From Triatoma infestans (taxonomy: Eukaryota > Arthropoda > Insecta > Hemiptera > Reduviidae): a DNA stretch of 64,000 nt. Positions within the stretch are counted from its first letter, which is position 1; each line of letters starts with the position of its first letter. Location of the stretch: positions 1-64,000 of the forward strand of contig JAAEAF010012752.1 in assembly GCA_011037195.1 (NCBI GenBank), in the 5' to 3' direction. The translations under genes were made by a program, and so were the position numbers. The notes below the pieces were generated by a model. That model was given only the letters and a program-made list of their open reading frames with translations. It did not search any database and had not been told where the DNA came from. Below are positions 21,505 to 32,652 of this stretch, piece after piece.

Positions 21505-21675
21505 GCCCTTAGATGTTTTCTTCCTAGGAGCCTCTACACCTCACTGTCTGTGAGGTCAGGGGTTCGGGTTGTCTGTAGCGAGAGAACACTGTACTGGAGG
21601 CCAGCAGTGCACCGAGAAGGCTCCGGGCGCCAATGACCCTAGATGTTGACGCGCCTTAAATTAAAAAAAAAAATT
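21505..21675 (+). repeat. SINE-like GC-rich segment with A-tail
   Basis: A short GC-rich island holds GTGAGGTCAGGGGTTCGGGT, which has a tRNA B-box-like GGTTCG. It continues to CTCCGGGCGCCAATGACC and ends in an A-rich tail abutting the next ACTTTCTC element. CCCTTAGATGTT (about 21507) and CCCTAGATGTT (about 21639) may be a target duplication, or chance. No clear A-box. Confidence 0.3.
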
Positions 21676-22671
21676 GATGTGAAACACACACAGAACTTTC
21701 TCTTACTCCAGTTTTCAAAATTATAATTGACAAATTTTAGAGGTTGTGTGCCAAATTTGATAAAATTCGTAGGAGATCGTCGAAAACTGAAAAAAACTGT
21801 TCAGTAAAAGCGCACTTCCGGTTTAGCTAATTTTTCTTGAAACTCGGAATTTTGGCACATTATTTATTTCTAATTAATTTTGTTTGGATGATAGAATTAT
21901 ATAATCAACTATGATAGCACTTTAGAGAAAAACATAACCCCACCACTCCCCCAAAAGCCCCCTTAAATGGCTTCACCAGGAGAAATGTTTCAAATAAAAG
22001 TTGTAGCTCTTTATATGTGTAGTTCACATTCCAAATTTAAAGAAAATCGTTGCCAAAAAAAAAGCTTCGAGAAAATACTAAAAGCTGAAAAATACATTTC
22101 AGTAAAAACGCACTTCCGGTCAACCGACTTTTTCAAACTCGGGATTTCAACAACATATTTAATTCAAATTAACATTATTCTAGATGACATAAATTGTCTA
22201 ATAAACTGAAATAGCACTTTAGATGAAACCTTAACCCCACCCCTCACCGAAAAGTGCCCTTAAATGAATTTTCCCGGAGAAATGTTTCAAATAAAAGTTG
22301 TAGCTCTTTGTATGTGTAGTTGATATATATCAAGTTTTAAAAAAAAATCGTCAGACCTATTTTTGAGAAAATCGCATAAAAATAAAAACTAGTAAAGTGG
22401 TACTTCCGGTTGAGGACTTCGACAGATAGCGCGCTTTCAGATCCCATGGTGTTGCCTAAACGGAATATCAAGTTTGAACTTTCTACGGATTTTGTTTTTG
22501 AACTATGCTGTTCACATATACATATACACACACCACACACAGAGACCATTTGTTAAAATCCCCTTTTTTGGACTCAGGGGACCTCAAAATGGTTATTTCC
22601 GGTGAAAATCCGATATCGAAAATTTAACACGATCACAATACTTCCTCTTATTAGGAGTAAGAGAAAGTAAA
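21676..22671 (+). repeat. ACTTTCTC-family element, full length, forward
   Basis: It starts TTGATGTGAAACACACACAG with AACTTTCTCTTACTCCAG. Three interior blocks are marked by CTTCCGGT at about 21826, 22115 and 22403. A short CA-rich tract lies at 22520. The end has GGACTCAGGGGACCTCAAAA, then CCTCTTATTAGGAGTAAGAG and AAAGTAAAAA. About 1.0 kb. Confidence 0.85.
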
Positions 22672-23204
22672 AATAGGTTATGTATGAGAGCAATTAAAAC
22701 ATAAAAACTTTCCCTAATAAGAAGTTTAATTACATTTTCTAGATAATTACTTTCTATTGTTCTATCCTTCAACTGTAATCTATAATAGTTAAATTACAAG
22801 GTAATGTGTTCAGATAATCGCAAAAAATGTTCTAATTTCACCTATTATCAGAATTATATTAGATATTCTGCTTAGTACTCCCAAATATTGTTCTTTCCCA
22901 GAAAGCCAAATTTACTGTTACGTTTTCTGGACCCCGAAAAGAATAGCATAATATGTCCCAAGCCTATTTAGTAAAACAGAAACTCATAAAATTTTCAAAA
23001 TAACTGAACTGCAATAGAATTTTTCTATGAAAGATGAAACAATTAAATATCAGGAATGAATGTCATCCGTTTATACCTAAATTCTACCTAAATTTAGAGT
23101 AAAGCTCTAAATTGAAAACACTTACTCCACAATTAAAAGTAAAAAATATTTATCACCACTAGGATTCTGAATTAATAAGTTTTAAAAACAAATTTAAAAG
23201 TAGG
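22672..23204. other. No gene seen
   Basis: AT-rich intron DNA without a recognised feature. Confidence 0.5.
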
Positions 23205-23430
23205 TTACATTTTTTTTTGTTCCATAAATTTGGTTAAAGATGCTGCTGAATGTATGTACAGTTGAATATGCAATGGCTGAATAATAACTGGGGATTTTAT
23301 CCGTCTTTGCATGGTATATGATGATCGTTATCGTATTTTCATCCATTATAAGCAGTTCATCAATAATTTGTAAGTGAATGCATTTTAACTTCAATGTCTG
23401 AAAATATGCCAAACATCAACATTAGATATA
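23205..23430 (-). repeat. Hammerhead-like repeat, minus copy of an inverted pair
   Basis: The reverse complement closely matches 19924-20135, including the decayed core and both ends (GTTCCATAAATTTGGTTAAA on the left, AAACATCAACATTAGAT on the right). The two copies form a 210-bp inverted repeat about 3.1 kb apart. Confidence 0.7.
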
Positions 23431-23446
23431 TAAAAAAAAAAAAATT

Positions 23447-23555
23447 CTGGTGTGAAACACTCACACAACTTTCTCTTACTGAAGTTTACAAAATTGTAAC
23501 TGACAAATTTTATAGTTAGTATACCAAATTTAAGGAAATTCGTCGGTGGTTTCAT
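23447..23555 (+). repeat. ACTTTCTC-family start fragment
   Basis: CTGGTGTGAAACACTCACAC, AACTTTCTCTTACTGAAG, then ACCAAATTTAAGGAAATTCG. Homology stops after about 108 bp. Confidence 0.8.
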
Positions 23556-24574
23556 GGAGAATTCTTCACCTCCTTTTCTTTTCTTCTGTGGTACGCAATA
23601 AAGAATAGTCTCGAGAAGAATATAAAAAAAAAACTTAGTGAACTAACTGTTTATCTTGAAAAAAAATGTTTTTTTGAATTATTATAATGTCTTTGTTACC
23701 ACTTGGTTAATTCCTTAAAGTATGAACTAATTATACACAAAATTACATTATGTTAACCTTAACAAAGAAAAAAGTAATTATTCAATTTATTTGCTAACAT
23801 CGAAAACAGATACCTGTAATGTAAAATCCACTTTCCGCCATTTTATACAAAGACCTAAGTAGTTACTCTTTGGATCAACCAGCTGCCAACTTGATAATAA
23901 ATTTCCAAAGTAATAACCTAAACAGTGAAACAGTTAATTTAAGGGCCTACCTAATTGAGGCTAACACCATGGCTTTATTAAAAACAAAAATCACACTTTT
24001 ACTAACCTTATTAATTTATAACCATATTTATAAAGTTCGGAAAATAATTGTATTTTTAATGACAATTTCTTTTAAATTTTATAACCAGGCAGTAAAACTT
24101 TATAACATTCTACGTATTTATATCAACATTTACAAAAATATCATTTTTATCGTGTCTTAGATATTTACATAAAGAGCATTTATTATGTATATGGTAGTTC
24201 TTTTTTAATCTACTATTAAAACTATTTTTTTCCATGCAATGTTTTGTTTTTCCTTCGTTCCATTCTATTGTTTTTTAAATATACATGTTTTTTTATTTTT
24301 ATTTTACTCCATTACACTAATACGTTCTTCTATCTCTGATGCAGTAAAATTTCATACAACAGATAAAAAAAGAGCTATAGACACTTTGCTCTAACGTGGT
24401 TATTTTATGAGATAAAAAAAGAGTACAGGGACGAAATAATATCTAACAAGTTTCATCAAATATTATAGCGACAAATCAAAGAGAATGTTTAAATGAATTA
24501 CTGGATATATTTTTTTTGAAATTCATTTAAAGATACTAATGAATCCATGATAGAAATGAACTTCTTCCCATATA
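23556..24574. other. No gene identified
   Basis: AT-rich. A 96-codon open frame at 23870-24160 on the plus strand is rich in Ile, Asn, Leu and Lys and looks compositional rather than real. Confidence 0.45.
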
Positions 24575-24785
24575 ACATCTGGGGGATTTTATCCATCGCA
24601 GCATGCATGTTTTTGTGGTACCTGACCGGGTTTCGGGATTTTCATCCATTGTCTGTGTAAAGATATCACAATCGAAAACTGGTCAGGAACAACAAAAACA
24701 TGTATGCATGCTAAGACGGATAAAATCTCAGATGTTATCCAGAAATTGCGGCGAACCCATCCACATATTCAACAATTTGTTTCGA
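24575..24785. repeat. Hammerhead-like repeats as a close inverted pair
   Basis: The left arm (24575-24655, minus) and right arm (24668-24785, plus) share ACATCTGGGGGATTTTATCC / GGATAAAATCTCAGATGTT and GCATGCATGTTTTTGT / ACAAAAACATGTATGCATGC. Decayed hammerhead-like text lies between the arms: GACAATGGATGAAAATC with CCGAAAC on the minus side. The same family is at 9.3-10.3 kb and 19.9 kb. Confidence 0.65.
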
Positions 24786-25097
24786 TAACTTTCAAAAGAA
24801 AGAAGAATATTGGTAACTTCTTATTTTCTCATGATTTTTTCCGATTACATCAAAAATTGTATTTATTTATTTATTTTTTAATTTTTTACACATCTGATCT
24901 ACTGATTTATTACTTTTATTTGAAATATTTGTCCGAGGAAAATTTTAGAAAGGATCTGAAGCAACGTCGTGACTTTAGGCTATTCTCTTAAATCCCCTTT
25001 TTTCAATATCTTGGTACAACTGCCTAACATAATTTTAAGAACAAATTAATTTTTTCTAAAACCATTAGAAGAAAAATTTTTCGAACGTATACCTTGC

Positions 25098-25620
25098 TCT
25101 TTTTTTGTTTTGTTTTAAGGGGCGTAGTGCTCCACGATCAATCAAAAGAGTTCTATTGTGTCCCCTATTGGTGCCAGTATGAGGTATCTCACTCTTCAAA
25201 TCATGTACCCTTCCAAATTTATCGTTCCGAGAAATCCTAGTACCCTAGAGAGACCCGGCTTCTTGAACTGCCCAGAAGAGCATTGACTGACTCGGCCCTA
25301 GAAAGTTTATCCAGAGTAATATGTTCTCCTTTTATATGTCTCCCTATTCTAAAATACTCTTATATGTGGCACTCCTTTAGGGAGGAAAACTGGACTAAAT
25401 AGCCACCACGTCTTAAGGAATCTTAGCCTACCTGGGGGTACACAGATTTTCATAGCTAAAAATTTCTGATCCCCTTTCCTCAAAGGATGCACTATATATA
25501 TCCTTCCTACACGCCGAGAGAGTGTGGGGGAAAGGGAAATTCCCTTTCTTCTAATTATAAAGTGACAGCTAATTATGACCTACCTAACTGTACCTTTTGT
25601 GCTTACACACCCTTCAAAAA
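25098..25620 (-). repeat. Unclassified segment of higher GC with an A-rich 3' end on the minus strand
   Basis: About 500 bp of distinctly less AT-rich sequence without a sustained frame. On the minus strand it ends CTACGCCCCTTAAAACAAAA, then more A's, as retroposon 3' ends often do. It may be a LINE 3' region or SINE. No promoter boxes or target duplication found. Confidence 0.35.
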
Positions 25621-25940
25621 ACCAACCTAAAGTTAACCAACCTAAAGTTAACTATAAATCTTATAGATACTATATTTAATTTATAAAATTATTTTCTTTA
25701 ATTCATTTTAATTGTAAGAACTTGCTACTAAGCCTTACATATTACAGTATATTCATTTAGTAAACACAACGGTTGTAAAAAAAAAATCTGCAAATAAAAT
25801 TAATAAACAGTAAGACGTCATTCTTTGGCGCTTGACAATAATTTACTTTTTTTTAAAAAAAATAATTAGGTTATTAAACTTAAATTAATTAATTGAAATA
25901 GTTGATGATTAATTTTTTTATTTTATTTAATATTTAACAG

Positions 25941-26039
25941 ATTGGAAGTTGGTGTTTGTAACTTAGAAGAAAATCATCATTGTGATCTATTTTGGTCAGT
26001 ACTGTTTAGAAGAGCCGAGCCTAAATCTGATGCTTCCAG
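25941..26039 (+). CDS. Host gene, internal exon 2 of 3 seen
   Basis: The acceptor TATTTAACAG ends at 25940 and the donor GTAATT starts at 26040. The 99-bp exon carries one completing base, 32 codons and two bases, so its phase fits both neighbouring exons. It encodes KLEVGVCNLEENHHCDLFW followed by SVLFRRAEPKSDAS. The two cysteines and alternating hydrophobic pattern could suggest an extracellular or lumenal beta-rich fold, but that is only a guess. No family recognised. Confidence 0.8.
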
Positions 26040-26643
26040 GTAATTTTACTGTAATATGAAACTTATTTTGAATTTGAATTAATAATAAATTTATTTGTAT
26101 AAACATTTGATTTTGTCAAATCGATTCAGCGTGGGTAAACAAACAAAAATGCATTAATTTAAAAAGAAATGAAATAATCTTACTTTATAGAAAATAAATG
26201 CAAGAGAAAGAAAAAGAAATAAGAGAAAAATTACATAATAAGATACTCATTTAAAATAAATAAAGCAACAAATAGAAACTGACTTTTTACATTTATAAAC
26301 TAAAAGTTATAGTAATATAAAGAAAATAAGGAGAACCGGAGCAAAATAAAAGAAATTGGAAGAAATATTATTGATTATTGAAGCAGAAACCATGAAAAAT
26401 TATTAGAATTAAACAAAAATAGAAATTAAATATGATCTTTAATTAAATCTGTAAGCGACATAGAATGAAGAAAGTACAGATATATATATATACACATATT
26501 TTTTCTCTATTGTCTTAATTCTTGATTTGTATCACTATTGTCTTAAATAATTAAAAGAGTATTCAAGGAGCAGCGTCTGTACCAGATAAATATAGAACAG
26601 TGGCAAACAGTATGCTTTAATCTTACTAGTTCTCATTAGATAC
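26040..26643. other. Intron DNA, no feature seen
   Basis: A-rich on the plus strand, especially 26200-26450. No coding signal. Confidence 0.5.
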
Positions 26644-26900
26644 ATTTTCCGTGATAGCCTGCTTCTTTTTCCGGTCATCGACCGGTTTCAGGCGTTCGCC
26701 CATCATCAGTATGTTTCTGTTAAACAGTGTAATAACATAGACTTGCCCAGTTACAGTTGATACACTGAGCAAATACACAGTATATCAGCTGTATTTGCTC
26801 TGTGCAAGTCTATATTATTACACTATTTGAAAAAAACATCCTGGGTGAACGCCCGAAACCGGTCGATGACCCCCAAAAGAAACAGGCTATCACGGAAAAT
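26644..26900. repeat. Foldback repeat with hammerhead-like cores in both arms
   Basis: Two inverted arms of about 120 bp are separated by only about 12 bp (innermost pair 26767-26777 with 26790-26800; outer pair ATTTTCCGTGATAGCCTG with CAGGCTATCACGGAAAAT). The minus arm keeps CTGATGA (26709-26703), a GGGCG/CGCC stem, GAAA (26689-26686) and ACCGGTC. The plus arm has lost the CTGATGA core (CTGGGTGAACG) but keeps CCCGAAACCGGTCGATGACC. A third, single copy is at 50950-51098. Confidence 0.75.
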
Positions 26901-28074
26901 ATCTTTAATGCTTTCCAGCTCAGCGGAACCAATCACAACAGTTACTAGTTCTATTTTACATATAAAAGTTATCTTCTGCAAAGAATCTATGAGAGTCACT
27001 GGAAGCTAGTCGATAGGTGGTGAATAACTAATAAACTTAAACTTTACTCTGAACTGGAGATAGTGCTCCAGATGAACTAAAGGGTACATTAAAACATTAT
27101 ATTTAGCGTTAAGAACTCTATCTATGTCCAGTGATAAACAACGATTTTTTCAATTTCTCAAATCAAGACATCAAGATTACACTTGAAAAAGTTCAAATCT
27201 TGTTACGATCACAAACAATGCTCTGCCACTATTGCAGTTACTAATATCGCAATTAAAGAAGCCCATTTTGAATTTAAATTACTAATATTTATGCATTTAC
27301 TTACAATGAGCTCATTCACTCGCCAAACACTTAAATAATGTTAGGGCCCATTTCAAATAGAATAAGAAAGAAATTTTCTTTTTTACAGATTTTGATCCAA
27401 TCATTTACACTTTTCATTTATTATTGTTTTGTTTAAAGGGATTAATTCAAACTTAGTCATAAAAATCACTTTTATATTTAATTTTAGTATATCATTTTTT
27501 TTTTTTTTTTAAAAAAAGTTCAAGCACTAATGAAATGATTTTTACAAATAAATAAAAACTACATTTTATTTCTATTCCTATATTAAATTTATGAATAAAT
27601 ATAAAATTCTAATCAAAAAAACATTTTTGAATAGAATCCATCTTGATAAAGGGACAGACAGTTTTTCTAATTCTATAAAACAAAATGTAATGAAACAATC
27701 ATTCCGGCTGTCACTTAAAAATATTGACAACTGTGATTGGAATCAATAAATGTTTTGAAATAACAATTTTATTGAAGCGGACATTAGAGATAGAATGTTT
27801 AGGCTGTCACATTAAAAACAAAAAAAATTATTTTAACTTACATTCATGAAAAACTATCAAATTATATTGGATAAAATTAAAAAATATCCAAGGATACTAA
27901 ATTCTTTGAATAGTACAATTTGTTGAACAATGTAAATTAGAAGAACCCGTTCCACAATTAATTATTTTTAAAATACACTTATTTGTACATTCTATTTGGA
28001 TGTTGGCTGTAAAGGTCGGAAGGTTTATCGGAAATGAATTCATGTTGAATTTATTCGTTTAAAGTATTAGAATG
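26901..28074. other. Intron DNA, no gene seen
   Basis: AT-rich with an adjacent T run and A run near 27497-27520. No coding signal. Confidence 0.5.
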
Positions 28075-28560
28075 CGCACAACATCGACTTTTTCTCCATT
28101 TGCCCTCTTGCACCAACCGGAAATAACGTTTAACCGCCAAACATTGACTATCTGTCCCAGGAGTTCACCAATAAATCCACTTCTCATCACATGGCACTAT
28201 TCTTTTGTAGTAGCGCCTGTCAGATGGATTGTTTTTCAAGAGAAGCTGGCAAGTATGGATTCTACAGGCGGCCTGTTCAGGTGTAAGTTATTGCGCACTA
28301 TTCTAAATCTCCTTTTTACCTATCCAATATTATGTAGATGGCAGCTAACAGTCACTTTAATCACTGCCAGTTCTGCAGCGAGTGCACGAGTACTTGTGGG
28401 TTGGATTGATGGCCGCCCTGAATCTGTCTTTCTTTCTAAGATCTTGTTAACAGTTAAATTTTTCTCTTGGGCTGTACGGTGATCAAGAACATTAACACCT
28501 TCGATTTCATATAGAGCATGTTTAGCTAAAGCAGCTGTGCACTGTTTTTTCTAGTAGCGA
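28075..28560 (-). pseudogene. Decayed mariner-like transposase
   Basis: On the minus strand, from about 28430 downwards, it reads DSGRPSIQPTSTRALAAEL, the GRPS linker and start of the second helix-turn-helix. VTVSCHLHNIG, a stop, VKRRFRIV and, after frame shifts, RRYYKRIV-x-CDEKWIYW follow; CDEKW holds the first catalytic Asp of mariner transposases. Several stops and frameshifts show it is long dead. It is clearly different from the mariner at 57265. Terminal repeats were not found. It lies in the second large host intron. Confidence 0.75.
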
Positions 28561-29830
28561 CGTAAAATTACTAATATATCGTAAAATACAGTCGCTGTTT
28601 TCTAACGAAAAAAAACTCACAATTGAACTGACTATTTGAAGGAGACACTATTTATAGAAATTCTCTAAAGAGTCTAAAGATTAATATAATATTGTATTTG
28701 AAAACAACAGACATTTTGTGGATGGGTTTTAAAATCCACGGAACTTGTTTAATTAGGAAAACGGTCGATTATTTGTCCACATTAAAACTAAAGCACAAAA
28801 CGTTTAATGGTATGTATTTATTAAATCGTATCTAATTTAATTTAAGTGCAAGTAATGGATGTATCGTTTTCTGCTTTCAACATTAGATATGTAAATGTAG
28901 TGGATGTAAATCAAATCCGCTGCTCCCTAACACATCTAATGTTGTTCCCTTGGATGCCAAGGGTTTGTATATAGAATATGATCATCTTGATTTAAGTGTA
29001 GAATGTGTTAATGTGAGTTTAGTAATGAGTTTACGCGGGGGACGATAATCCCAAACTGTTGTATACATCAACAACCTTTCAGACCTCATTTGATTTGTGT
29101 GTGTAAGTGTGTGTTTCGGAAGTGTCAGGATAATGTTGTTCTTGTTGTAAGGCTCATATATGACGTCTCAAGAGACGCCTAGATCTTCAAGAATGGCTAG
29201 ACCATTACTCCTAACTATGTGGTGTTTAATATGTAGTGAGAAACAAATCAAGTTATTTAGCTATTTTTGAAAAGAACTGCGATAGTAACTTCAATCAGGA
29301 TCTTTGTATTGTTGAATGTGAGGGAATTTTAGCCTAAACTGGAACAATATGCACAGCCTATCACTCACCCAGTTACACATCGGGCACAGGCTTTTTTACA
29401 AAGAGATAATTGATGTGTTTAAATTTTGGATTTAGTTTCCTCGCAGATTAACTATAATCCAACACACACACACACATTCAAGATATTTGCCAAGACTTGT
29501 GTAGTCAACACTCTTGTGTACACATTATTAATTGGAGTAGTAATCGAAGCAGATCTTGGCCAAGATTGCCGCAATAATCCAAGTGATGCCTAATCCTGTG
29601 AAGTAGAGGATAACGCAGTAATCGCTGATAATTAATCGTGAAAAATACTGTTTAATATTGAAATCTTACTGACTCTGTCAAGTCTGTTATTGTGTTCCCC
29701 ACAAGCCAAGAATAAATAATATGACAATTGAAGCGTAATTGTATAATCGAAGTGATCAATATGTGTCGGGCATATTTTAAGATTTCTTATTATAACTTGA
29801 CAGAACACACCCACCCCTGTGTGTGTGTGT

Positions 29831-29862
<32 letters not shown>

Positions 29863-30773
29863 GAGAGATATCTTGATCGACTCTTCTTGCCATCACGCCT
29901 TCATTAAATTCTTCAAGTTTAACGAAATATATGTATGTAGTCAACCAAATGAATCATTAATTGAGCAAGCTACAGTTCATCGCCTCAAACTCTCTTCTTA
30001 CCACGTTTTTAACGAGCTCTTTTCTTGAAAATGGCCCCATTTATTTATTTATTCTTTTTAACTTTATTTTTAATGTAATTAGAAAACGGTAAAAAAGAGA
30101 AATCCGTTATGGTGAGAGAATTTGTATTTTTTAATGAAGAAGGAAATAAAAGTATAGAAATAAATAACTCTAGAATTTCCCAACACTAAATGTCCGTTTT
30201 CAATTATTTACAAAAAAAAAAAAAAAGATCGAAAACAGTGAATACCTAATTATATTGTTTTTTTTAATTAGGAAGCGCACACGTGGTTCCCTTTCCCATT
30301 TAGTTCTGGTAATTGCTAACAGGTTCGCTTCTAACTGTGACATTCCACTCGTTCCCAAGATGCTGGGTAACATAACACCAATTAAGTCCTTACAAATATC
30401 GAATTGCCCTTACAACAAAAGTGTGCCATTGTACTATGCGTGGGGGAAATCCAGCAGGATCAATGATATTAAATAGTCAGGAGGATGTCCTTAAATGAAT
30501 ATTTCCTTAAAACAAAACGAGTATATTATGTGCGTAGTGCACACACACACACACACACACAGTCACTTGCACTGCACTTTTTACAGACAACTATATTCTA
30601 TTTACAAACACTTGACAGCCAAGTAAACAGCAATAGATTTCTTTAAGTGGCAATGGTTTGACATTATAGCTATACTCCCTCTGGACGTCTAACGTCTGTG
30701 GGAAGTATCGATTGATTTCAATGCAAATGTCACTTTTCCTAGCAATCTTTTTACCTGGAAATATCGAAATAGA
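28561..30773. other. No gene seen; microsatellites and a small inverted repeat
   Basis: CAACATTAGAT at 28878 and ATCTAATGTTG at 28933 form a small inverted repeat. (CA)n lies near 29460 and at 30541-30562. No sustained coding frame. Confidence 0.5.
29818..29868. repeat. Compound (GT)n(GA)n microsatellite
   Basis: About 7 GT units run directly into interrupted GA repeats. The open frame through it on the plus strand is an artefact of the repeat. Confidence 0.9.
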
Positions 30774-30903
30774 ATTGTTTACAATTATTTAGAAATTTTA
30801 GAAAAATTAGGATTTAATTTCATAAATGCTGGAAAAGTGAAAATGACAATTTGAAAAGACACAGTTCAAAGAGGTGAATTAATACATCTAAAAAAAAAAA
30901 TTC
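30774..30903 (+). repeat. LINE fragment, inverted partner of 31787-31910
   Basis: About 130 bp (AGAATTGTTTACAATTATTT through GGTGAATTAATACATCTAAA) are nearly the exact reverse complement of 31787-31910, part of a LINE C-terminal region. The two copies face each other about 0.9 kb apart. Confidence 0.8.
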
Positions 30904-31258
30904 TAAAAAGAAAAATAGAAAAGGAAGGCAATCATTTCCCAGACTCCAGGAAAGAAGGAAGTCTTAGTGATTTAACAATATTTACTTAATAAAATTAGTT
31001 TCCTATCATTTCCTGTTTTTTTTCTTTTTTCCTGTCTCTCTTTTATAATCTCATTCAACTGAAAGATTTCTTGTTAGGGTGAAAAAGATTCCAACTTGAA
31101 CTTAATGTCAATTTATTGTTAAACAACAAATAAAATTGAGTATGTTTACGTATATCACTGTGGATTCCGTTCCTCTAACACTCTTTTAATTTTTACGTCA
31201 GTTGTTTATATAAAACTTTATATTCCTTTATTCTTTTTATTAATTAATAAAAATAAAT

Positions 31259-31295
31259 ATTGGTGTGAACCGTTCACATGACTTTCATTTTTTTT
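31259..31295 (+). repeat. Possible ACTTTCTC-family start remnant
   Basis: TTGGTGTGAACCGTTCACAT then GACTTTCATTT resembles the CTGGTGTGAAACACTCACAC terminus with several changes. Confidence 0.4.
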
Positions 31296-31569
31296 ATTTT
31301 TTTTTAATCACTTTTTATTTCAACCAAAAAAAATTTTTTAACATAATTGTCAAAAAGGCGATAGAAGTAATACATGGCATAGAAAAAATTCCGTCTGCCG
31401 GAAATTGATTCACAGAGCAGAAATATACACACACAAGATAAAAAAAAACAAACAAAAATCATGAACTATAATTCGAAAGATAAACAAAAATAAAGTTATA
31501 CTTATATAATTTATAACACAAAATAAACAAACAAAAAAAAGTTATAAAATATGAAATCACAAAAATTGA

Positions 31570-32210
31570 AAAATTAAATTCCATTACTAAATGGTATCGT
31601 GCCGAGCGTATTTGATTAAAGTGCGAAAATTATTCTCTAAAACTGTTCAATAAACTGATTTTTGGTTAAAGCAGCATGTAGACAACGGATTTCAGATAGG
31701 GTAGTGCATACCGACATAAAATGAACAATGACCTCCCTAACGCGGTTATTACATAAGGAACACATTTCATTTTCCCTTTTAATTTTTTTTTTAGATGTAT
31801 TAATTCACCTCTTTGAACTGTGATTTTTCAAATTGTCTTTTTCACTTTTCCAGCATTTATGAAATTAAATCCTAATTTTTCTAAATAATTGTAAACAATT
31901 CTATTCAAATACAATAAATCACCTCTGATCTTAAACAGCCATTTTAATTCAACCAAAGCAAATCCCTGAGCTTTATCATTATTGAAGTCAAATATTTCAA
32001 AGTTACGATCTAATTGATTATACACAAGGAATCGTGAGCTGGAACTAACTTGTTCACAAAGCTCTTCTGTAAATTTAATTCGTAATTTTTCTAATATAAC
32101 ATGAAAGAGCCTTGGCCAATCATGTACATTGTTTAAAGAAAAAAGTGAATACTTGACTTTCTTATACTGCTTCTTAACAAAATTATAACTTGATGAATTT
32201 TCATTAAGCG
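31570..32210 (-). pseudogene. LINE C-terminal region with CCHC-type knuckle, broken
   Basis: A minus frame of about 120 codons reads FHVILEKLRIKFTEELCEQV, YNQLDRNFEIFDFN, ALVELKWLFKIRGDLLYLNR and NYLEKLGFNFINAGK. After a stop it continues with CSLCNNRVREVIVHFMSVC, a C-x2-C...H-x4-C knuckle like those near the C-termini of several LINE ORF2 proteins. The same knuckle layout recurs at 38.3 kb (CALCNSN...HFLGIC) and 47.2 kb (CPLCKED...HFLITC), so all three are probably related LINEs. Stops and frameshifts inactivate it. No RT catalytic motif is included. Confidence 0.7.
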
Positions 32211-32369
32211 AGAATGTTTATCCAAAGTCGTCTTGACAACAATATAGTAAGCGGTAGGGGTAAATTTCTATTCTCTTCATTTAGGCAGGTAAATTAGTAG
32301 TAGATTGTGATTAACATCGTACCAACCAAAAGGTTGCGCATACTATATGGAAATATAGACTTTGCAAAT

Positions 32370-32652
32370 AATACACTTGAAATATAACTTCACAGATTCT
32401 CCAGAACATCCCTACAATCAAGTTTCATGGAAAAAAAATGTTAAAAATAAAAATGATGGGCATTTTTTAGAGCAATTAGTTTGTGGAATTTAAAGCAAAT
32501 CGTCGGGGAGGCAATTTATATGAAAAACATTCAGTAAGATTTACTTTTGATTTTTTTTTGTTTTTGTTTCTAACGAAACCTTAATATTTAAACGGAATAT
32601 CAAATTTGTGTTCCCTGAGGAATTTTCATTTTTTGAGATACTTGCTCACATA
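32370..32652 (+). repeat. ACTTTCTC-family element, left part, split by Tc1
   Basis: Interior and late blocks (AATCGTCGGGGAGGC; AAACGGAATATCAAATTTGT; GAGGAATTTTCATTTTTTGA) in forward orientation. It breaks off at 32652 and continues after the Tc1 element. Confidence 0.6.

Noticed and set aside
21505..21675. Functional tRNA gene near GGGGTTCGGGT
   Set aside because: Only a B-box-like string is present; no cloverleaf, A-box or acceptor stem could be drawn.
28072..28482. 136-codon plus frame
   Set aside because: Antisense shadow of the decayed mariner-like transposase on the minus strand.
29819..30028. Plus frame starting in the GT/GA microsatellite
   Set aside because: Its first part is pure simple repeat, and there is no support beyond it.
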